Shown one piece after another: positions 45,628 through 58,527 of a stretch of DNA of 64,000 nt. The translations under genes were made by a program, and so were the position numbers. Positions within the stretch are counted from its first letter, which is position 1, and every line of letters begins with the position of its first letter. The DNA is from Erodium maritimum (lineage: Eukaryota; Streptophyta; Magnoliopsida; Geraniales; Geraniaceae): assembly GCA_963921825.1 (NCBI GenBank), contig OY997593.1, positions 44,407,111 through 44,471,110 of the forward strand, read 5' to 3'. The notes under the pieces were generated by a model, which did not search any database, had not been told where the DNA came from, and saw only the letters and a program-made list of their open reading frames with translations.

Positions 45628-46322
45628 CTCCCTATTGAGCTATAATCACAAACTCCAAGTAGACCAGTAACGAAGATATGTAGTTGAATTGGTAGAGATT
45701 TTGTAAATATGGTTGCCACCTGAGCATATGTAGGACAATACTTGATTTTGACTTCTCCATCTTGAATCAGCTCCCTGATGAAATGAAACCTGAGTTGAAT
45801 ATGTTTGGCGCTTCCATGTACTCCATAATTTTTTGTAATAGAAATTGCTGATTTGCTATCAAAAACTAACTCTGTAGGTAGAGATTGTTCCATTCCAAAA
45901 TCTTTAAACAGTCTTTTCAACCTAACACATTGACAAGCTGTTGTAGAACCTGCTATGTATTCAGCTTTAGCAGTGGAAAAAGCTACCACCGATTGTTTCT
46001 TTGAATTCCATGCGATAGCTGCTACCCCAAGTGAAAATACATTTCCTGAATTACTTTTTCTATCATCGTAGCAAGCTCCCCAATCACTGTCAGAGAATTC
46101 AACTAGTTGGCGATTTAAACTTCTCGTATACCAAAGACCGTAGCTTTAAGTTCCTGCAACATATCTGAGAATTCTCTTAGCAACTCCATAATGATCTTTT
46201 GATGGTTTGCTCATAAACCTTGACACAATACCAACTGAAAACGAAATATCAGGTCTAGTATGTGTTAGGTAAATTAAGCTACCCACCAAGCTTCTGAATT
46301 GACTTGCATCCGCAAGCTCTTG
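45628..46322 (-). pseudogene. Copia RT C-terminus and RNase H
   Basis: Minus-strand frame: ASQFRSLVGSLIYLTHTRPD, FSVGIVSRFMSKPSKDHYG, RILRYVAGT, a TAA stop near 46146, then in the same frame YGLWYTRS, FSDSDWGACYDDRKSNSGN, STAKAEYIAGSTTACQCVRL and HIQLRFHFIRELIQDGEVKI. This is the standard copia RNase H with its DSDW and STAEAEY-like motifs (here STAKAEY). Apart from the stop the frame is in good order. Confidence 0.88.
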
Positions 46323-48049
46323 TGTAATAACCACTCCCGGTCAACGCCAGTCAAACCTACGAAAAACGGGAAAATTTAAAAATTTTGAGCAGACACTGAA
46401 TTGAACCGGAATTGGACCCCGAGGGTCATGCCGGACTTAAGTTGACCCCGTTATCGACCAAAGTGAGTTCCGGGGGACTCAGGGCAACTTTCTGATCAGT
46501 TTGGAAAATGTTGACTTTTCGCTGGAAAAGTCAACCGAGCGACATTTTGGTCCATTCGAGGACCGTTTTGGATCCAAAAAGCTTAGCCGTCGTCGCAGCG
46601 GTCTTAGTTGAGCCGTTTCCTTGTAGCCCGTGAAGTTTCGTAATTTCTTGGAAAAAGTGCCGTTCGGGGCCCGAGACGACCGAATTTGGCGAATCTAATT
46701 GGAAAATATCTGGGAGATATTTTCCAAAAGGTGTGGGACCCACTTTGCCACATGTCACCAATGTGGTGGTGTTAGGTAACGTTGAACAAATCAAAAAGAA
46801 GAATGTGTGGTAGTTGTAATTAAGAGAGTTAGTTTGATTTTTTTAAAACAAAATAAAGATGAAGTTGGAAGTGTGTTCGGCAATTATTCAAAAAAAGGAG
46901 AAATGGAGAGAGAAAGGGAAGGAGAGAAAAGGAAAGAAAAGGGGAGATTTTGGTGATTTCCCGACGATCCGACCGACCGATCGACTCAACGATTGAAGAT
47001 TCGTCATCCCGTCGTCATTCTCTACAGTTAGCACCTAACCGATTTTCGTTTTGGTACGTTTGAAATTTAGGGTTTAAGTTTAAACGATTTGATTATGGTT
47101 GGGTTTTGGTTAGAGTTGGTTTAAAGATTGAATGGTTGAGGTTTGGGGTTCGTTAGGAACGTTTTGGGGCAAAAAGGGAATTTTTCCATCGTGGCCGTGT
47201 GGGGCCCACGTGCTCGGGTCACGGGTTTTCGTGTTCAGGTGGTTTAGAACGTTCCCCGGATCATTTATCCACAACCGAATCGAAATTTGGAAATAAATTG
47301 GAAAAGTTGTAATTAACGGGTTTTAGAAACTTGAAACGCAAATTAAATGACTCAGAAGTCGGAATTCGATTCCGTCGAGTGCCTAGGAACCCTTGAATTA
47401 TTCTAAAACCATAGAAACGAAAACGGGAATTTTTAGAGCCCCGGAAGGGCGTTTCCAAAACCCGGGCAGATTCGCCACGTCGGGAAAATCGGGCCTTTCC
47501 GGGTCCAATATCGACAATGTCGAGTAATTGGAGAGTTTGGGAGTGATCGACATTGTCGGGGTTACTTTTGGGCGTAAGGTTTATTAAAATTCAGCATTAT
47601 TCCTGCAAGCTTAAAAGCGTTTGAAATTGTGTTCTTTTAGATCGTGCTGCAGACCGAGGGAAAGGAAAGCTAGGCGAGTGACTGAGATCACGCCGGAGCT
47701 TGTTGGTTGGCTTTTGGAGAACACGCACGAGGTAGGGAAAAGTAGCCGGATCTCGGCCCTGACTAGGGAAAGTTAACAGTAGAAATGCATGTGACACTGG
47801 GGTGTCGTGGGTTAAGTGAGTTATCGAATATTAGAAAGGCATGATACGGGAATGTAGCGAATATTGGAAATGCATGTGACACTTAGTAGTGTCGTAGGAG
47901 CAGAGAACTTAGCTTTTTAGAATTACTGGAGGCATATGACCATGCCCGGAGGTTGATTGCGAACTTATCGAGATTAGGAGTACTGGAGGCATATGACCAT
48001 GCCCGGAGGTTGATTGTGAAACTGTTGATATTAGGAATGTTGGAGGCAT

Positions 48050-48745
48050 TGGTTATGCCAGAGGTTGTTTGTGTAATTGTGTCTTGGGTGGCCATGAGAG
48101 CCCGTGTATTATTGTTGTGTCTTGGGTGGCCATGAGAGCCCGTGTACTAAGGTTGGTGTCTTTGGCTGGCCTGACCGAGTTAGAGTCTCGGGGGGTTGCG
48201 AGCATTCTTTGGCTGGCTTACGAGTTAGAGTCTCGGTAAGTTGCGAGCGTGTATTATTGTTGAGTTTTGGGTGACCATGAGTGCCCGTGGGGTCGTTGAA
48301 CCCGTCTCTTTACCTTTGGTGTTTTGAGTGGCCATGAGTGCCCGTGGGGTCGTTGAAACCGTGTCTTTACCTTTGGTGTTTTGAGTGGCCATGAGTGCAT
48401 GTGGGGTTGTTGAACCCGTTTCTTTACCTTTGGTGTTTTGGGTGGCCATGAGTGCTCGTGGGGTTGTTGAGCCCGTGAGTTACTGTTGGTGTATCTTGGG
48501 AGGCCATGAGTGCCCGTGGGGCTGTTGAGTCCGTGTTTTACTGTTGGTGTGTCTTTGGAGGCCGTGAGTGCCTGTGGGGATGTTGAGTCCGTGTTTTACT
48601 GTTGGTGTGTCTTGGGAGGCCGTGAGTGCCTGTGGGGCTGTTGAGTCCGTGTTGTACTGTTGGTGTGTCTTGGGAGGCTGTGAGTGTCTGTGGGGCTGTT
48701 GAGTCCGAGTTTTACTGTTGGTGTCTTGGTGGCCATGAGTGCCTG
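48050..48745 (+). repeat. Tandem repeat of about 55-60 bp in solo LTR
   Basis: Roughly a dozen imperfect units around GTGTCTTGGGTGGCCATGAG and GTGCCCGTGGGGTTGTTGA. Open frames here on both strands are translations of the repeat. Confidence 0.8.
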
Positions 48746-48779
48746 TGAGTGTTGAACATGTGTTGTTACTGGTTGTTGA

Positions 48780-49100
48780 ACTTGCTTGTGATTGTGATTG
48801 TGCTTGTGATTGTGGTTGCGGATCCCGGTAGGTTGCAAGCATTCGTTGGCTGGCCTGACCAAGTTTGAGTATCAACAGGTTGCAAACATTCTTTGGCTGG
48901 CCTGACACAGTTTGAGTATCAACATGTTGCAAGCATTCTTTGGCTGGCCTGACACAGTTTGAGTATCAACAGGTTGTAAGCATTCTTGGGCTAGCCTGAT
49001 CCGATTTTGAGTATCAACAGGTTGCAAGCATTCTTTGGCTGGCCTGGTCCGAGTTTGAGTATCACAGGTTGTAAGCATTCTTTGGCTAGCCTGATCCGTG
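48780..49100 (+). repeat. Second tandem repeat in solo LTR
   Basis: Five or six units of about 58 bp around TTGGCTGGCCTGACACAGTT, TGAGTATCAACAGGTTGCAA and GCATTC. Shorter copies of the same unit occur at 48160-48250. Confidence 0.8.
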
Positions 49101-49670
49101 TTCGTGTGAGTGGGAGAGGTTACTGAGCAGCTGGTATGCGATCCTTTTGTGATCTTGTTTGGTGTTGCGTAGCTTTCTTTTGAGTACTTGGAAGAGGTCG
49201 TGATCGTTGTGTCGGGTCTACTTTACGTGTCAGGGTGTTGAGTTGGTCAAGGAAGGTAATAGTGGGTGTGTGTTCAGTCGGAGTACTTGGGTTGGGGATG
49301 GTGTTCCCCGGTGTTGAGTTTGTGTTGGTGTTACCGGCATTGTCTGCTAATTATGCCGTAGTCAGTCTGTTATCCGTGGTGGTGAGCGAACGCTCACCCC
49401 TAGTTGCTTTTCCTACAGGTACCGGTCGCAGGTTGGACTAGGTGAGCTTTCGAAGCTTGAACAGCTGGGAGCGGGATTCTGGGTTTATTTGAGTCTAGCG
49501 ACGGATACCATACTTTTGTCCACTTGTTGGGACGTGTTTTAAGTTGTAAATATTATTTTTGTTGAACAAATGGTGATTTTAAAGTGATTTAATGTAAAAG
49601 GTTTCAAAATGTTTTATTGTTTTAAAAAGTTCACGTCCTGAGTTCGGTTTACTGAAATTGGGGCGTGACA

Positions 49671-50331
49671 TCTTGCTCATCTTCCAGCTTGAATTTTTTA
49701 TTCTCGTTCATGGGAGTTGCACTGTGTTCGCATCCTACCATTTTGAACTTCTGCAGCAAGTTAATTGTATACTTTCTTTGTGAAACAAATACACCATGCT
49801 CATTTTGAGTGACTTCCAAACCAAGGAAATAATGAAGCTTTCTAAGGTCTGTATTCTTAAAATATTTCATCATCTTCTCCTTAAACTGGTTCACCAACAT
49901 TTGGCTCGAACTTATATAGATGATGTAATCTACATACAAGCACACCACGAGACACACTTTTACTTCCTTCTTCCAATAAAAAGTCTGCTCATTTTCACTT
50001 CTCTTGAATCCAGCTTGCCTGAAATAAGAGTAAATGTTTCCATACCATGCTCGTGGTGCCTGTTTTAAGCCATACAAGGCTTTATGCAGTTTATAGACCT
50101 TGTCTTCTTTCCCCTGCAACTTAAAGCCATCAAGTTGATGTACATACACCTTCTCCTTCAGCGCACCATTTAAGAAAGCTGACTTGACATGTAATTTATG
50201 TACAAGCCAACCAAACTGAGCTGCTACTACTAGAAATAGTCTAACAGTTTCAAAATGAGCAACATGAGAAAAGTTTCTTCATAATCTACCAAATACCTTT
50301 GTGCATACCCTTTTGCAACAAGCATGGCTTT
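49671..50331 (-). pseudogene. Copia reverse transcriptase core
   Basis: Minus-strand frame beginning with the palm region: MLVAKGYAQRYLVDYEETF (just after the gypsy insertion point), a decayed stretch, MYVHQLDGFKLQGKEDKVYK, LHKALYGLKQAPRAWYGNIY, VVCLYVDYIIYISSS, FKNTDLRKLHYFLGLEV and YTINLLQKFKMVGCEHSATP. The catalytic YVDD box reads YVDY, so the second Asp is lost. Ends at the solo-LTR TSD. Confidence 0.88.
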
Positions 50332-53234
50332 TGTAAAACCCCACTTACTTCTAAAAGGTAATGTTGTGAGATCAGAAACATTGGGGTAGGAAATTGCAAC
50401 AAGTATTGTTGAAGTGAAAATTAAAAAAAAAAAGGAGGAAAAAGGATAAACTGGACTGAGTTGGGATTGGGCCAGCTTGGGCCCAATCAGTGACACGCGC
50501 GCCGACCCACGAGGCAAAGCCAGCCCAACCCACACACAAACCCTACATTTCCTCTTCTACTTCACGCGTTCTAGCACGCGAACCGAGATAGCGCCGCGTT
50601 CCTCTTCTCCTTCGATTCTCTCTCGAGCTCCCCATCTCAGATCTCCCAACCTCTCACTCTCACACTCCATCTCCTTCCATCCTCGTCGACGTCGTCCTCT
50701 CCAGCCACATCTCCGTGTGAATCGATCGACGCCGGCGAGCGAGCTGCACCAAGAAACTCGCACCACGTTTCTTCTTCAACGAGCCCCAAATCGCATCCCG
50801 TGGTGTCAGGCTCTCAGCACCGGTGAGCCACGCACCGACCTTGTCTACTCCGCCTGTGAATCGCACGTATGCGAGGTCTCGTCAGACGGAAACCCTCACG
50901 GCGTCTCAACCCGCGTCGGAGAACTCGACTCAGATCCATGGCCGAGCTCGAGTTCTGGCTCTGTGAGGGCGAGTTTCATCACTGGGCGAGGGCCACGGAG
51001 AACTTCACCGGCCCTACGACGGGAACCAACTCCCAATGTCGCCACAGTTCCTCCGAGCACTTTTCCGCCGCCGTCGCCGGGGAACTGCACAAGCCCTCGC
51101 CGCCCCGACCTTACGCTCGAGCTGGACCACCACTGAAACGGGCCTTGGGCCAGCCTAGTTGTGCCTCAGGCAGGCCGGTCAGGCCTCAGCCCAGTTCGGT
51201 CATACCTGGACTTGGACTCGGGTTTGAGTCGGGTCCGGAACTGGGTTCGGGTCGGCCCCGGGTCCGGTCGGGTCTGGACCGGGTTCAGACCGGGCCTGGA
51301 GCCGGGTTGGGCCTGGATTCGGGATGGATCCGGGTCACAGTTTTAATTAATTAATTAATTAACTATTTGACGTAAAATGGTTTATTTGAGGGACATTTTG
51401 GGTAATTTCGAGAACGTTGGACATACCGGTTCTAATTGGACTCTTTTATCTGTTAAACCCAGACTCGAACTTGGACTTCACCCGAGAACTTGGACTTCGC
51501 CCGAGAAGACGGAGTTGGCCCGGTCGTCAGCAGCTAGGAGTATTATTAGAGGAAGACCTTGAGGTAGGGAAAATACTAAACTCCTCGTGCATTTCAATAC
51601 TTAGTATGCCTATTAGGTTAATAAAATCGGAAAGGTCCTAGATTGCATATAGGATGCGAATAACTAGAATAATCGTCTTTCAACTACTAATAACCGGACG
51701 TGTTTAGTATGAATGCGTAGGATGTGAATAACTAGTTTAACTCGATTTCAATACTTGGGAAATTGTCGTGCTGGTAGAAAGGTCGAGATGAGCCATAGGA
51801 TTGGTTGTGGTTGCCTCACATGCATTGCTTGCTTAGTCTTCAAGATAAATTAAGAGTCCAACGAACTAGATAAATCGTATGCTTGAATGATTGAATGAAT
51901 GCTTGAATGATTGAATGGATGTTCGAATGATTGAATGATTGAATGAATGATTGAGTGTAATTGATTATGCCAAATGGTACGATCGGGTGAATGATAGACC
52001 GATGGATCGCGATTGGTAAGTGAAAAGGTATATGGATCCCTTTGGTGTGTTGTGATGGAATTGTGATTTGCTAAGCTCCGGTTGTATGATGTATTGGCGT
52101 GTTAGTCTCTTGTGTGTGTTTTGAGATGATTATCGAGGTCCGGTATGGTACCCACACCGTAGAGGATTCCGGTGTGGGGTAGTATCATAGCCGAGGAATG
52201 GTTTACCCTGCGGGGAATGATTATTGGTGATCCGGTATGGTACCCACACCGTAGAGGATTCCGGTGTGGGGTAGTATCATAGCCGATGGATTATTTACCC
52301 TGCGGGTCATCGGTTATTGGACCCTGCGGGGCATTGGTTATTGGACCTTGAGGGGCATTGGTTATTGGACCCTGCGGAGCATTGGATGGTTGACCCTGCG
52401 GGGCAATTGGATGGTTTCCCCTGCGGGGAATGGTTACTTGTTGATTCACCCGAGTATATGCGTCCTGCGGGAGCATTACCTTGGTTCCCGATGACATATT
52501 GTCCTTTGGGGGCATTTCCGAGAATCCCGACGATATGTGTCCCTCTGGGATATTACCGGTAGCCCGATGTATGTGCCTCCTCTGGACCGAGGGAAAATCT
52601 GACATGTGACGAGTACTCTTGTGGATCGGAGTATGAGATCCGACATGACACCAGAACCTATTCGTTGATCGGAGTATTGAGGATTCGAGCTGTTGGTGTG
52701 AGGTTTACTTGTTCCCATTTTAGTAGTTTTCAACTATTTCCAGCGCTTTTCACTTATTCTCTCATAAGTTACAGTTACCTTTAAGAATGTGATATTGTTC
52801 TTACCTTTACCCGTTGACAGCATCTTATTGATTAAATGTATTAATTGCAAAATGTGTCGTCGTGCTAAGGCAGTTTTATTACTAAATTGGAGGTTAACTG
52901 TTTATGATTTTCCCTATTGAGCGTAAGCTCATCCCCTGTTGTTTATCCATTGTTTGTACATGCTTGCTTGAAGTTTAGTGGACTCGAGGCTCGGGAGCTT
53001 CTGGATAGTCTGAATGTTTAGCTTAGAGACGTGTTGGTCATCTGTACTGAACCTCATATTTTACGTATTCTATTTAGAGCCTTGACTCTTATTTACGATT
53101 TTGAACATATTACTTGAGTATTTGATCGGAACCTATTTGAGCAGTAAATCGGTTTTATTATTTTTTTTTAACTATTTAAGTGTCAACTTAAGTCACGTCT
53201 CGAGTCCGGCCAAAACTTGATTTCGGGCGTGACA
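50332..53234 (+). repeat. Gypsy 5' LTR (2903 bp)
   Basis: Contains a (TGAA)n-like stretch (51880-51960), a tandem array of CCCTGCGGGGCATTGG-type units (52268-52440) and a duplicated GGTATGGTACCCACACCGTA block (52143 and 52232). Compared with the 3' LTR it has an extra 177-bp segment, 50641-50817. Confidence 0.9.
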
Positions 53235-53237
53235 ATT

Positions 53238-53249
53238 TGGTATCAGACC
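53238..53249 (+). promoter_or_regulatory. Primer-binding site of gypsy element
   Basis: TGGTATCAGACC lies three bases after the 5' LTR and matches the initiator Met-tRNA complement TGGTATCAGAGC at 11 of 12 positions. Confidence 0.85.
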
Positions 53250-54784
53250 CAGGTTTCATTTTGAACTTGTTTTCAAAACCTCGGACCGAACGTCAATTAG
53301 GTGGGTAGAGTTAGGTGGTCTAAGTCGTGGTACTCAGTGACGCAAGATTTGATGCGTAGAGTTGGAATGACACAAGTCTTGATTGTTTCAATGTTTGTTC
53401 AAGTTTGAATCCTTTATATTTCAATGGTTGCATTGCTTGATTGGTATCTTTACCCTATTGACTGTAAGTTACAGTGATCGGTGAAACCGAACGGTTGAGA
53501 TCGGGATTGGGTTAACGAGCATTGATTGACTTGTTCTAAATTGGTTGTTGAGTAAACCGTTTGTTAAGTGTGTTGGTAAGCTTGGTTGCTAGTATGAGTT
53601 GTGTGTTGTGCCCTGTCGGGAATTGAGTGTTCTTGTCGTTTACTTACCGAGCGGGGGTGTTGGTCTGTTATGTTTATATTGTTGTCTAGCCCGATGCTTC
53701 GTGACCCGGGAAACCTAGACCGAGAGATATTCCGGTGTGGTGTAGTACCGTCTTATCCGATGCTTCTTGATCCGGAAAGACTTGTTCCACCCCGATGCTA
53801 CGTGACATTATGGTCTTATCCGATGCTTCGTGACCCGGAAAGACTGGTTCTACGCCGATTCTACGTGATATTGTTGTCCTACCGATGCTTCGTGTTCCGG
53901 AAGAACCGGTCCCATCCCGATGCTTCGTGATCTGGGGAGACTGAGGCCGACGGATGTTTCGGCACTATACTTTATTGTCTTATTTCGATGCTACGTGTTC
54001 TAGAGAAACTCACTTTGTCCCGATGAATTATGGTCCTTGGGGACATTTTCAGGGACTTCCAAAAACGTGCGTTCCTAAGGAACTTTTCCGGAAATCCCAA
54101 TGATAGTTTTTCCCTCCAGGTCGAGGGGCTTCCTGATATGATGTACTATTCTGTGTATGGATCAGAGTCTTGGAATTCGATGTTAAGCATTTCAGTATTG
54201 TGTACTTTTGTTGGTTGTGGGAACCTTGGTGCGGAATGTTGTGTGAAATAGATTATTAAATGTCCCGCTTAAGCGGATGGTTGATGGAAAATACAAACGG
54301 GTCATGCCGAAATTTCTGTGAAACTGAAGTGTTTGCACTATCACGGGCTGACTCAGGGGCGCCACTGTAGTCGAGCGTGATAGGGGGATGTTAAGTGGTT
54401 ACAACCGGATTCGGGGATGCCTGAATCGGGTTGTAACGATGCGAGATCGACATGAATGTTATAAGAGAAAAGTAAGGGGTTGAGATTATGAAAAGAGTGA
54501 GACTTATGGGAAAGATATTAAGGATATAATTTGTGGAACTATTTGTGTTATGAATTGAACCCCACGTGATGGGAAGATACCCGACCGAGACGTATATCGG
54601 TCTGGTATGTTGATTGTGTGATTGTTGAGACTGTACCTCCTATGGGAGTTGATTGATTTACTTGCTTGATGTTGTGAGACGCACAAGGTGCGGACTTCTT
54701 TGTCTATATAAGTATTATATATGATTATACTACGTACTGTCGATCCAAGTATGATCTCTTTAAGACGCATGAGGACGCCCCTTT
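53250..54784 (+). other. Gypsy 5' leader, non-coding
   Basis: 1.5 kb without a supported gene. It has iterated words CCGATGCTTCGTG(A/T)(C/T)CCGG (53690-53960, about eight copies), akin to the CCGATG-rich part of the LTR. It reads like a minisatellite grown inside the leader. Confidence 0.6.
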
Positions 54785-54836
54785 ATGTTACATCGAACCA
54801 CTGAGTTAAATCGAATTATGAACTTATACGTTAAAA

Positions 54837-55839
54837 ATGCAACGAGTGCACGAGATGTCCTGTGTTTACATCCCGAGAGGGACCAGGAGCCGCCCAGCTA
54901 TGGGGCAGAGCCAGACACCAGCTGTTGGGCAGGCAGGGGCAGCGAGTGCCCAGGTTGCTGCTTCCACAGAGCACCAGAGTTTTGAGGGTGGACCGTCAAG
55001 GTTACCACCTAGAGTTCCTCAAGTCGCAGAGCCGACTCAGGAAGCCCCTCTAGAGGAGGTGGGTCGCGCAGTACTAGCAGCGAGCAGCGCTCAGCAGGAG
55101 ACCGCAACACCGGCACTCATAGATTTTCGCAAGCTGGGCACATCAGTCGACTCCAAGAGTTCAGACCCAATGGATGTCGCAGGTTGGTTGGAACGGATTA
55201 ACCGCAATCTGGATACGTCTGAGGTATCTGATAGTTGTTTGAGAGTATCTTTCGCGACCTTCCAGCTTGAGGGAGAAGCATACTATTGGTGGCAGCATGT
55301 GCAGACCAGGGTTGGAGATGACTTTCAGCTGTTCAACAGACTGTTCTTGGAACAGTATTCCCTCGATCTGTTTGAGATGACCGACACCAGCAGCTTTTGG
55401 ATATGCAGCAGAGAGGGATGACCGTCTCTGAGTATGAGGTGAGGTTCACGTCCCTGTCTCGCTTCGCGCCCGATATGGTGCAGCCCGAGGAGAGCCGATG
55501 CAGGCGTTTCGAGAGAGGACTCATCCCGTCTATCGCGGATCGAGTTTTTGCCTTCAAGATGAGGATTTTTCTATACTAGTGGACCAGGCACTAGCCGTTG
55601 AGAAGCATTTTCAGGAAACCGCCAGAGCGCGGAAGACCAGGCCGAGGCCGAATGGCTTCCTGAGGCCGTCAGAGGGTCACGATCCTAGGAGGCGGAGGAC
55701 CTTGGGATCCTTTCAGCCACAGGCCCATTCCGGTGAGACCCGACCGGTTGGGGTAGTAGCGTCCGTTGGACCTGCCCCGGTGGCACAGTTTGTCCCTCGT
55801 GCAGACAGTTGGAACATCTGGGCCGAGACTGCCCGTTGA
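54837..55839 (+). pseudogene. Gypsy gag remnant
   Basis: Three overlapping frames form one gag. First, an N-terminal Gln/Ala-rich part, then DFRKLGTSVDSKSSDPMDVA, WLERINRN and ATFQLEGEAYYWWQHV, the Retrotrans_gag hallmark, to about 55390. Second frame: MQQRGMTVSEYEVRFTSLSR and ERGLIPSIADRVFAF to about 55560. Third frame: ILVDQALAVEKHFQETAR and an Arg/Pro-rich stretch. Two frameshifts (near 55390 and 55565) break it. The zinc knuckle near 55803 is eroded to CRQLEHLGRDCP, missing its second Cys. It would have formed the capsid. Confidence 0.82.
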
Positions 55840-55979
55840 GTGATGGATCTACAAACCGTCCCGCAGGTCGGCCTACGAGAGCTGATAAGAGGACATGCTA
55901 TCACAGCAGCAGATTCTTCCACCACCACCGAGAGGAGGACTTCCGATTCAGCAGGACTGAGCGTACGCGATTGCCGGGC

Positions 55980-58510
55980 CCCAAGCTGAGGGACTTGATA
56001 CCGATCTTGAGATCGCTTAGAGTACTCGTTACTATTTTCATTTTGTATTTTGTGTTGCTGACACTTAAGTACTACACTTGGTTGTATCGTTTCATGGTTA
56101 CTTTATGTTGGAACGAATTTAAAACTGTTAAGCCCACATGTGCCTTAATACGCCGACTAAAGGTGTGGTAGTACCGACTAGTGTCAGTGTGAGTTTGAAA
56201 GTGGAGTAACAAATCTGGCCGTACTGAAAGTTCTTTTCCTCCTTCGATAGTGCGGATCGAGTTTTAAGAACCGAATGGTGAAACATCAGGCGTTCATCGA
56301 GTGCTATCAGCAGCGAATGCCCAAGCAGTGAAAGGCTGCAGCCTTGACCAGTAAACGGTCCGAACGGTCACCGGAGATGACCAAGTGACGATAAGATCAG
56401 AGTAGCGCAGCGGAAGCGTGGTGGACCCATAAACCATAGGGTCGTAATCTCCAGCTTCTTCTACTCCCGCTAAAAGATTTAGGTCATAAGATTCGAACCA
56501 TTGAGACGATTCTTGTCTCGACACCCTGGTTATCGAGCGAAAGGTTGCACAAGTGTGTGCCGTACGTGAGAGATTAGATTAGAATGTGTTCCCTACGTTA
56601 TTCCCAGAGGAGGCGATCAGATTACTACCAGTTCACGAAGTCGACATCGGAATTAACCTAAGACCAGAGACGACACAAACATCCTTAGACCAGGCAGACT
56701 CGCACCAACAGAGTTGACCAACCCAATACGTCAGCCGAAGGACATATCCGAGCGCACCGCCGTGAAGAATGTAGCACGCTTCAAGACCAAGGAGAACGGA
56801 GCGCTAAGGAGGCATGAAGAACACCGGAAACTGAACGGCATCAAAATGAAGAATCGATACTCAGTACCGACGTGACAAGTCCCAGAAGAAGGCGGTCAAC
56901 AACGACGACACCAAGAACCGGAGCATGTAGCGGATCAAGGAGAGAGTTCGTGCCGCGCAGAAACAAGAAGACGTGTTCGAGAGTCACATCATTTACGCCG
57001 CACAGACAGTCAAGCAGCATCGAGAGATACAACGACATTCCCAGCGGAGCAAAATACGGAGAACGCGAACCGTGTACAGAGGCCTATCTCCGTCAACAAG
57101 AGAAGAACGAACGCCAACGTCCCGCGAAGACTAGCATAACCACTAAGTTACGCCATAGAAGTGAGAACACATCACGTTGAAATCCGGAAACAGTTAGCCG
57201 AATACGACTACCATGAGCTTCCAGGCCAGTAACAAGATGGCACCGCGCGAGGCATCGTATGGTAGGACAAGTTTTGTGCCGTGCAGAGCACAGTGAGACT
57301 TTAAAATCGACCAGTGACTGGTCCTACGTTGTTTGAAAGACGTTTGAAGATTTACGCGCAAGGTACCCCAAAGACCGTTCAAATCCTCAAGATTTCAATA
57401 CTTGTTGTGGACTCATTATAGTGATGACTCGGATGAAACGACTTATAAGTTGGTCAATCGATGGTATGTGAGCAAATGTCAACAGTAAGAGAAATATCGC
57501 AGGTTGGATAACCTTCTTGATCAATCATAGTTGGGTGTTGATGGTTTAACTTGATCTAGAATTGTGATGCTTGATGTGTGGCTGATCCGTTATCAGGTTG
57601 AGAATCTTGATAAGTTTACCCGGTGTGACACGTTTCTACGTTGGACAAGTGTGCCATGATTGGTATGACCTGAGCTTTTGATTGAGGTATGTTTTGAGGT
57701 ACGCCTACCTTTCCACAAGATGTGGTGAGACGAGCGGCTGTTCCAAGCCCTGCAGTGATTGTGAGATCTATGGTCTTGATGAATGCATTTGTGTATTACT
57801 TCCTTGTAGAATTGTTTGTGGTTGGTCATAACTTGTTAGTGTTTGAATTCTGGTGTAAATTGTCCTTGTAACGATCACTAAGGAGGAAGGTGAGAAGTAA
57901 CGTTGGTGTGTGGTTCCGACTTTGTTCGACTTGTAGAGGGTTCCGGCAGGATACATGTGCCGACAGAAATTCCGGTATGGGATATCTAGGCCATTACCTA
58001 AGTTTTCTCAAGTGTTTGGATGTTTTTTGGCTTGTGTTTTTACTCGGTATTTCTTTGAGTCGGTGAGACGTTGCAAGTTGAATTTGTGGATTTTTGGGTA
58101 AGACGGTTTTGCGCCGCCAAGCATGGCGTTTGAGTAACTAGCGTGATCTAGTGAAGCACGATTAAGTGAAGATCGCGTTGATTTGAGAACAGTTAAAGAC
58201 CGTGCAGAACTGACGGAAGAGTTACGCAGATAGACTTTTTCGACCTCTTGAGTTACAATTGGTGATCACGTGTTTCTGAGGTGAGCCCGAAGAAGGGACT
58301 TTTGCGGTTCAACTGCGGCGGACACAAGTTGGCCCTGCAGATTATCGTCATTTTGAGGTCTTCAGGCAGAACTAGAGTCGTTGCCTAGCGGCTTCCACGT
58401 TTTCAACTACGGAAGTACACGCGGAACCCTCGCTTGTGAGTTTTAAGCGGACGATACCTGAGATAGGGTCATGAGGAGCGCGTTCGTTTTAAATTTCGAG
58501 GACGAAATTC
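55980..58510 (+). pseudogene. Decayed gypsy pol region
   Basis: No long frame survives. Recognisable words remain. Near 56600-56680 a stretch like FPEEAIRLLPVHEVDIGINL corresponds to the start of gypsy reverse transcriptase. Near 56790-56860 a segment resembling KLNGIKMKNRYSVP matches the DYRxLNxxTxxNRYPLP block. Near 58265-58350, VFLR..PKKGLL-like codons recall the integrase C-terminus. Many indels lie between. Integrase core and RNase H were not identified with confidence. Confidence 0.5.
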
Positions 58511-58522
58511 TTTTAAGGGGGG
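58511..58522 (+). promoter_or_regulatory. Polypurine tract of gypsy element
   Basis: TTTTAAGGGGGG lies five bases before the TGTAAAACCCC start of the 3' LTR. Confidence 0.75.
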
Positions 58523-58527
58523 TAGAC

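Larger units (their letters stand above)
46323..49670 (+). repeat. Solo LTR of 3.35 kb
   Basis: Starts TGTAATAACCACTCCCGG and ends GAAATTGGGGCGTGACA, flanked by TSD TCTTG (46318-46322 and 49671-49675). No internal region; no second LTR next to it. Same end signature as the gypsy element at 50332. A reverse-orientation relative begins at 61424. It splits the copia reverse transcriptase gene. Confidence 0.9.
45261..50331 (-). mobile_element. Older Ty1/copia element split by later insertions (3' portion)
   Basis: Minus-strand copia pieces read in order: 61204-61184, 50331-49671, 46322-45628, then the LTR 45627-45261. The gaps are a gypsy element (50332-61183) and a solo LTR (46323-49670), each with its own TSD. 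Across both insertion points the reverse transcriptase frame is continuous once the inserts are set aside. The 5' half of the element lies beyond the right edge of the window. Confidence 0.85.

Noticed and set aside
48480..48932. Gln/Thr/His-rich 150-codon frame on the minus strand
   Set aside because: Translation of the tandem repeat in the solo LTR.
50477..51354. 219- and 161-codon frames
   Set aside because: Part of the gypsy 5' LTR and mirrored in the 3' LTR at 58672-59373.
56872..57180. 102-codon Arg/Thr-rich frame
   Set aside because: Out of frame with the decayed reverse transcriptase words around it; most likely a chance frame in degenerate pol.
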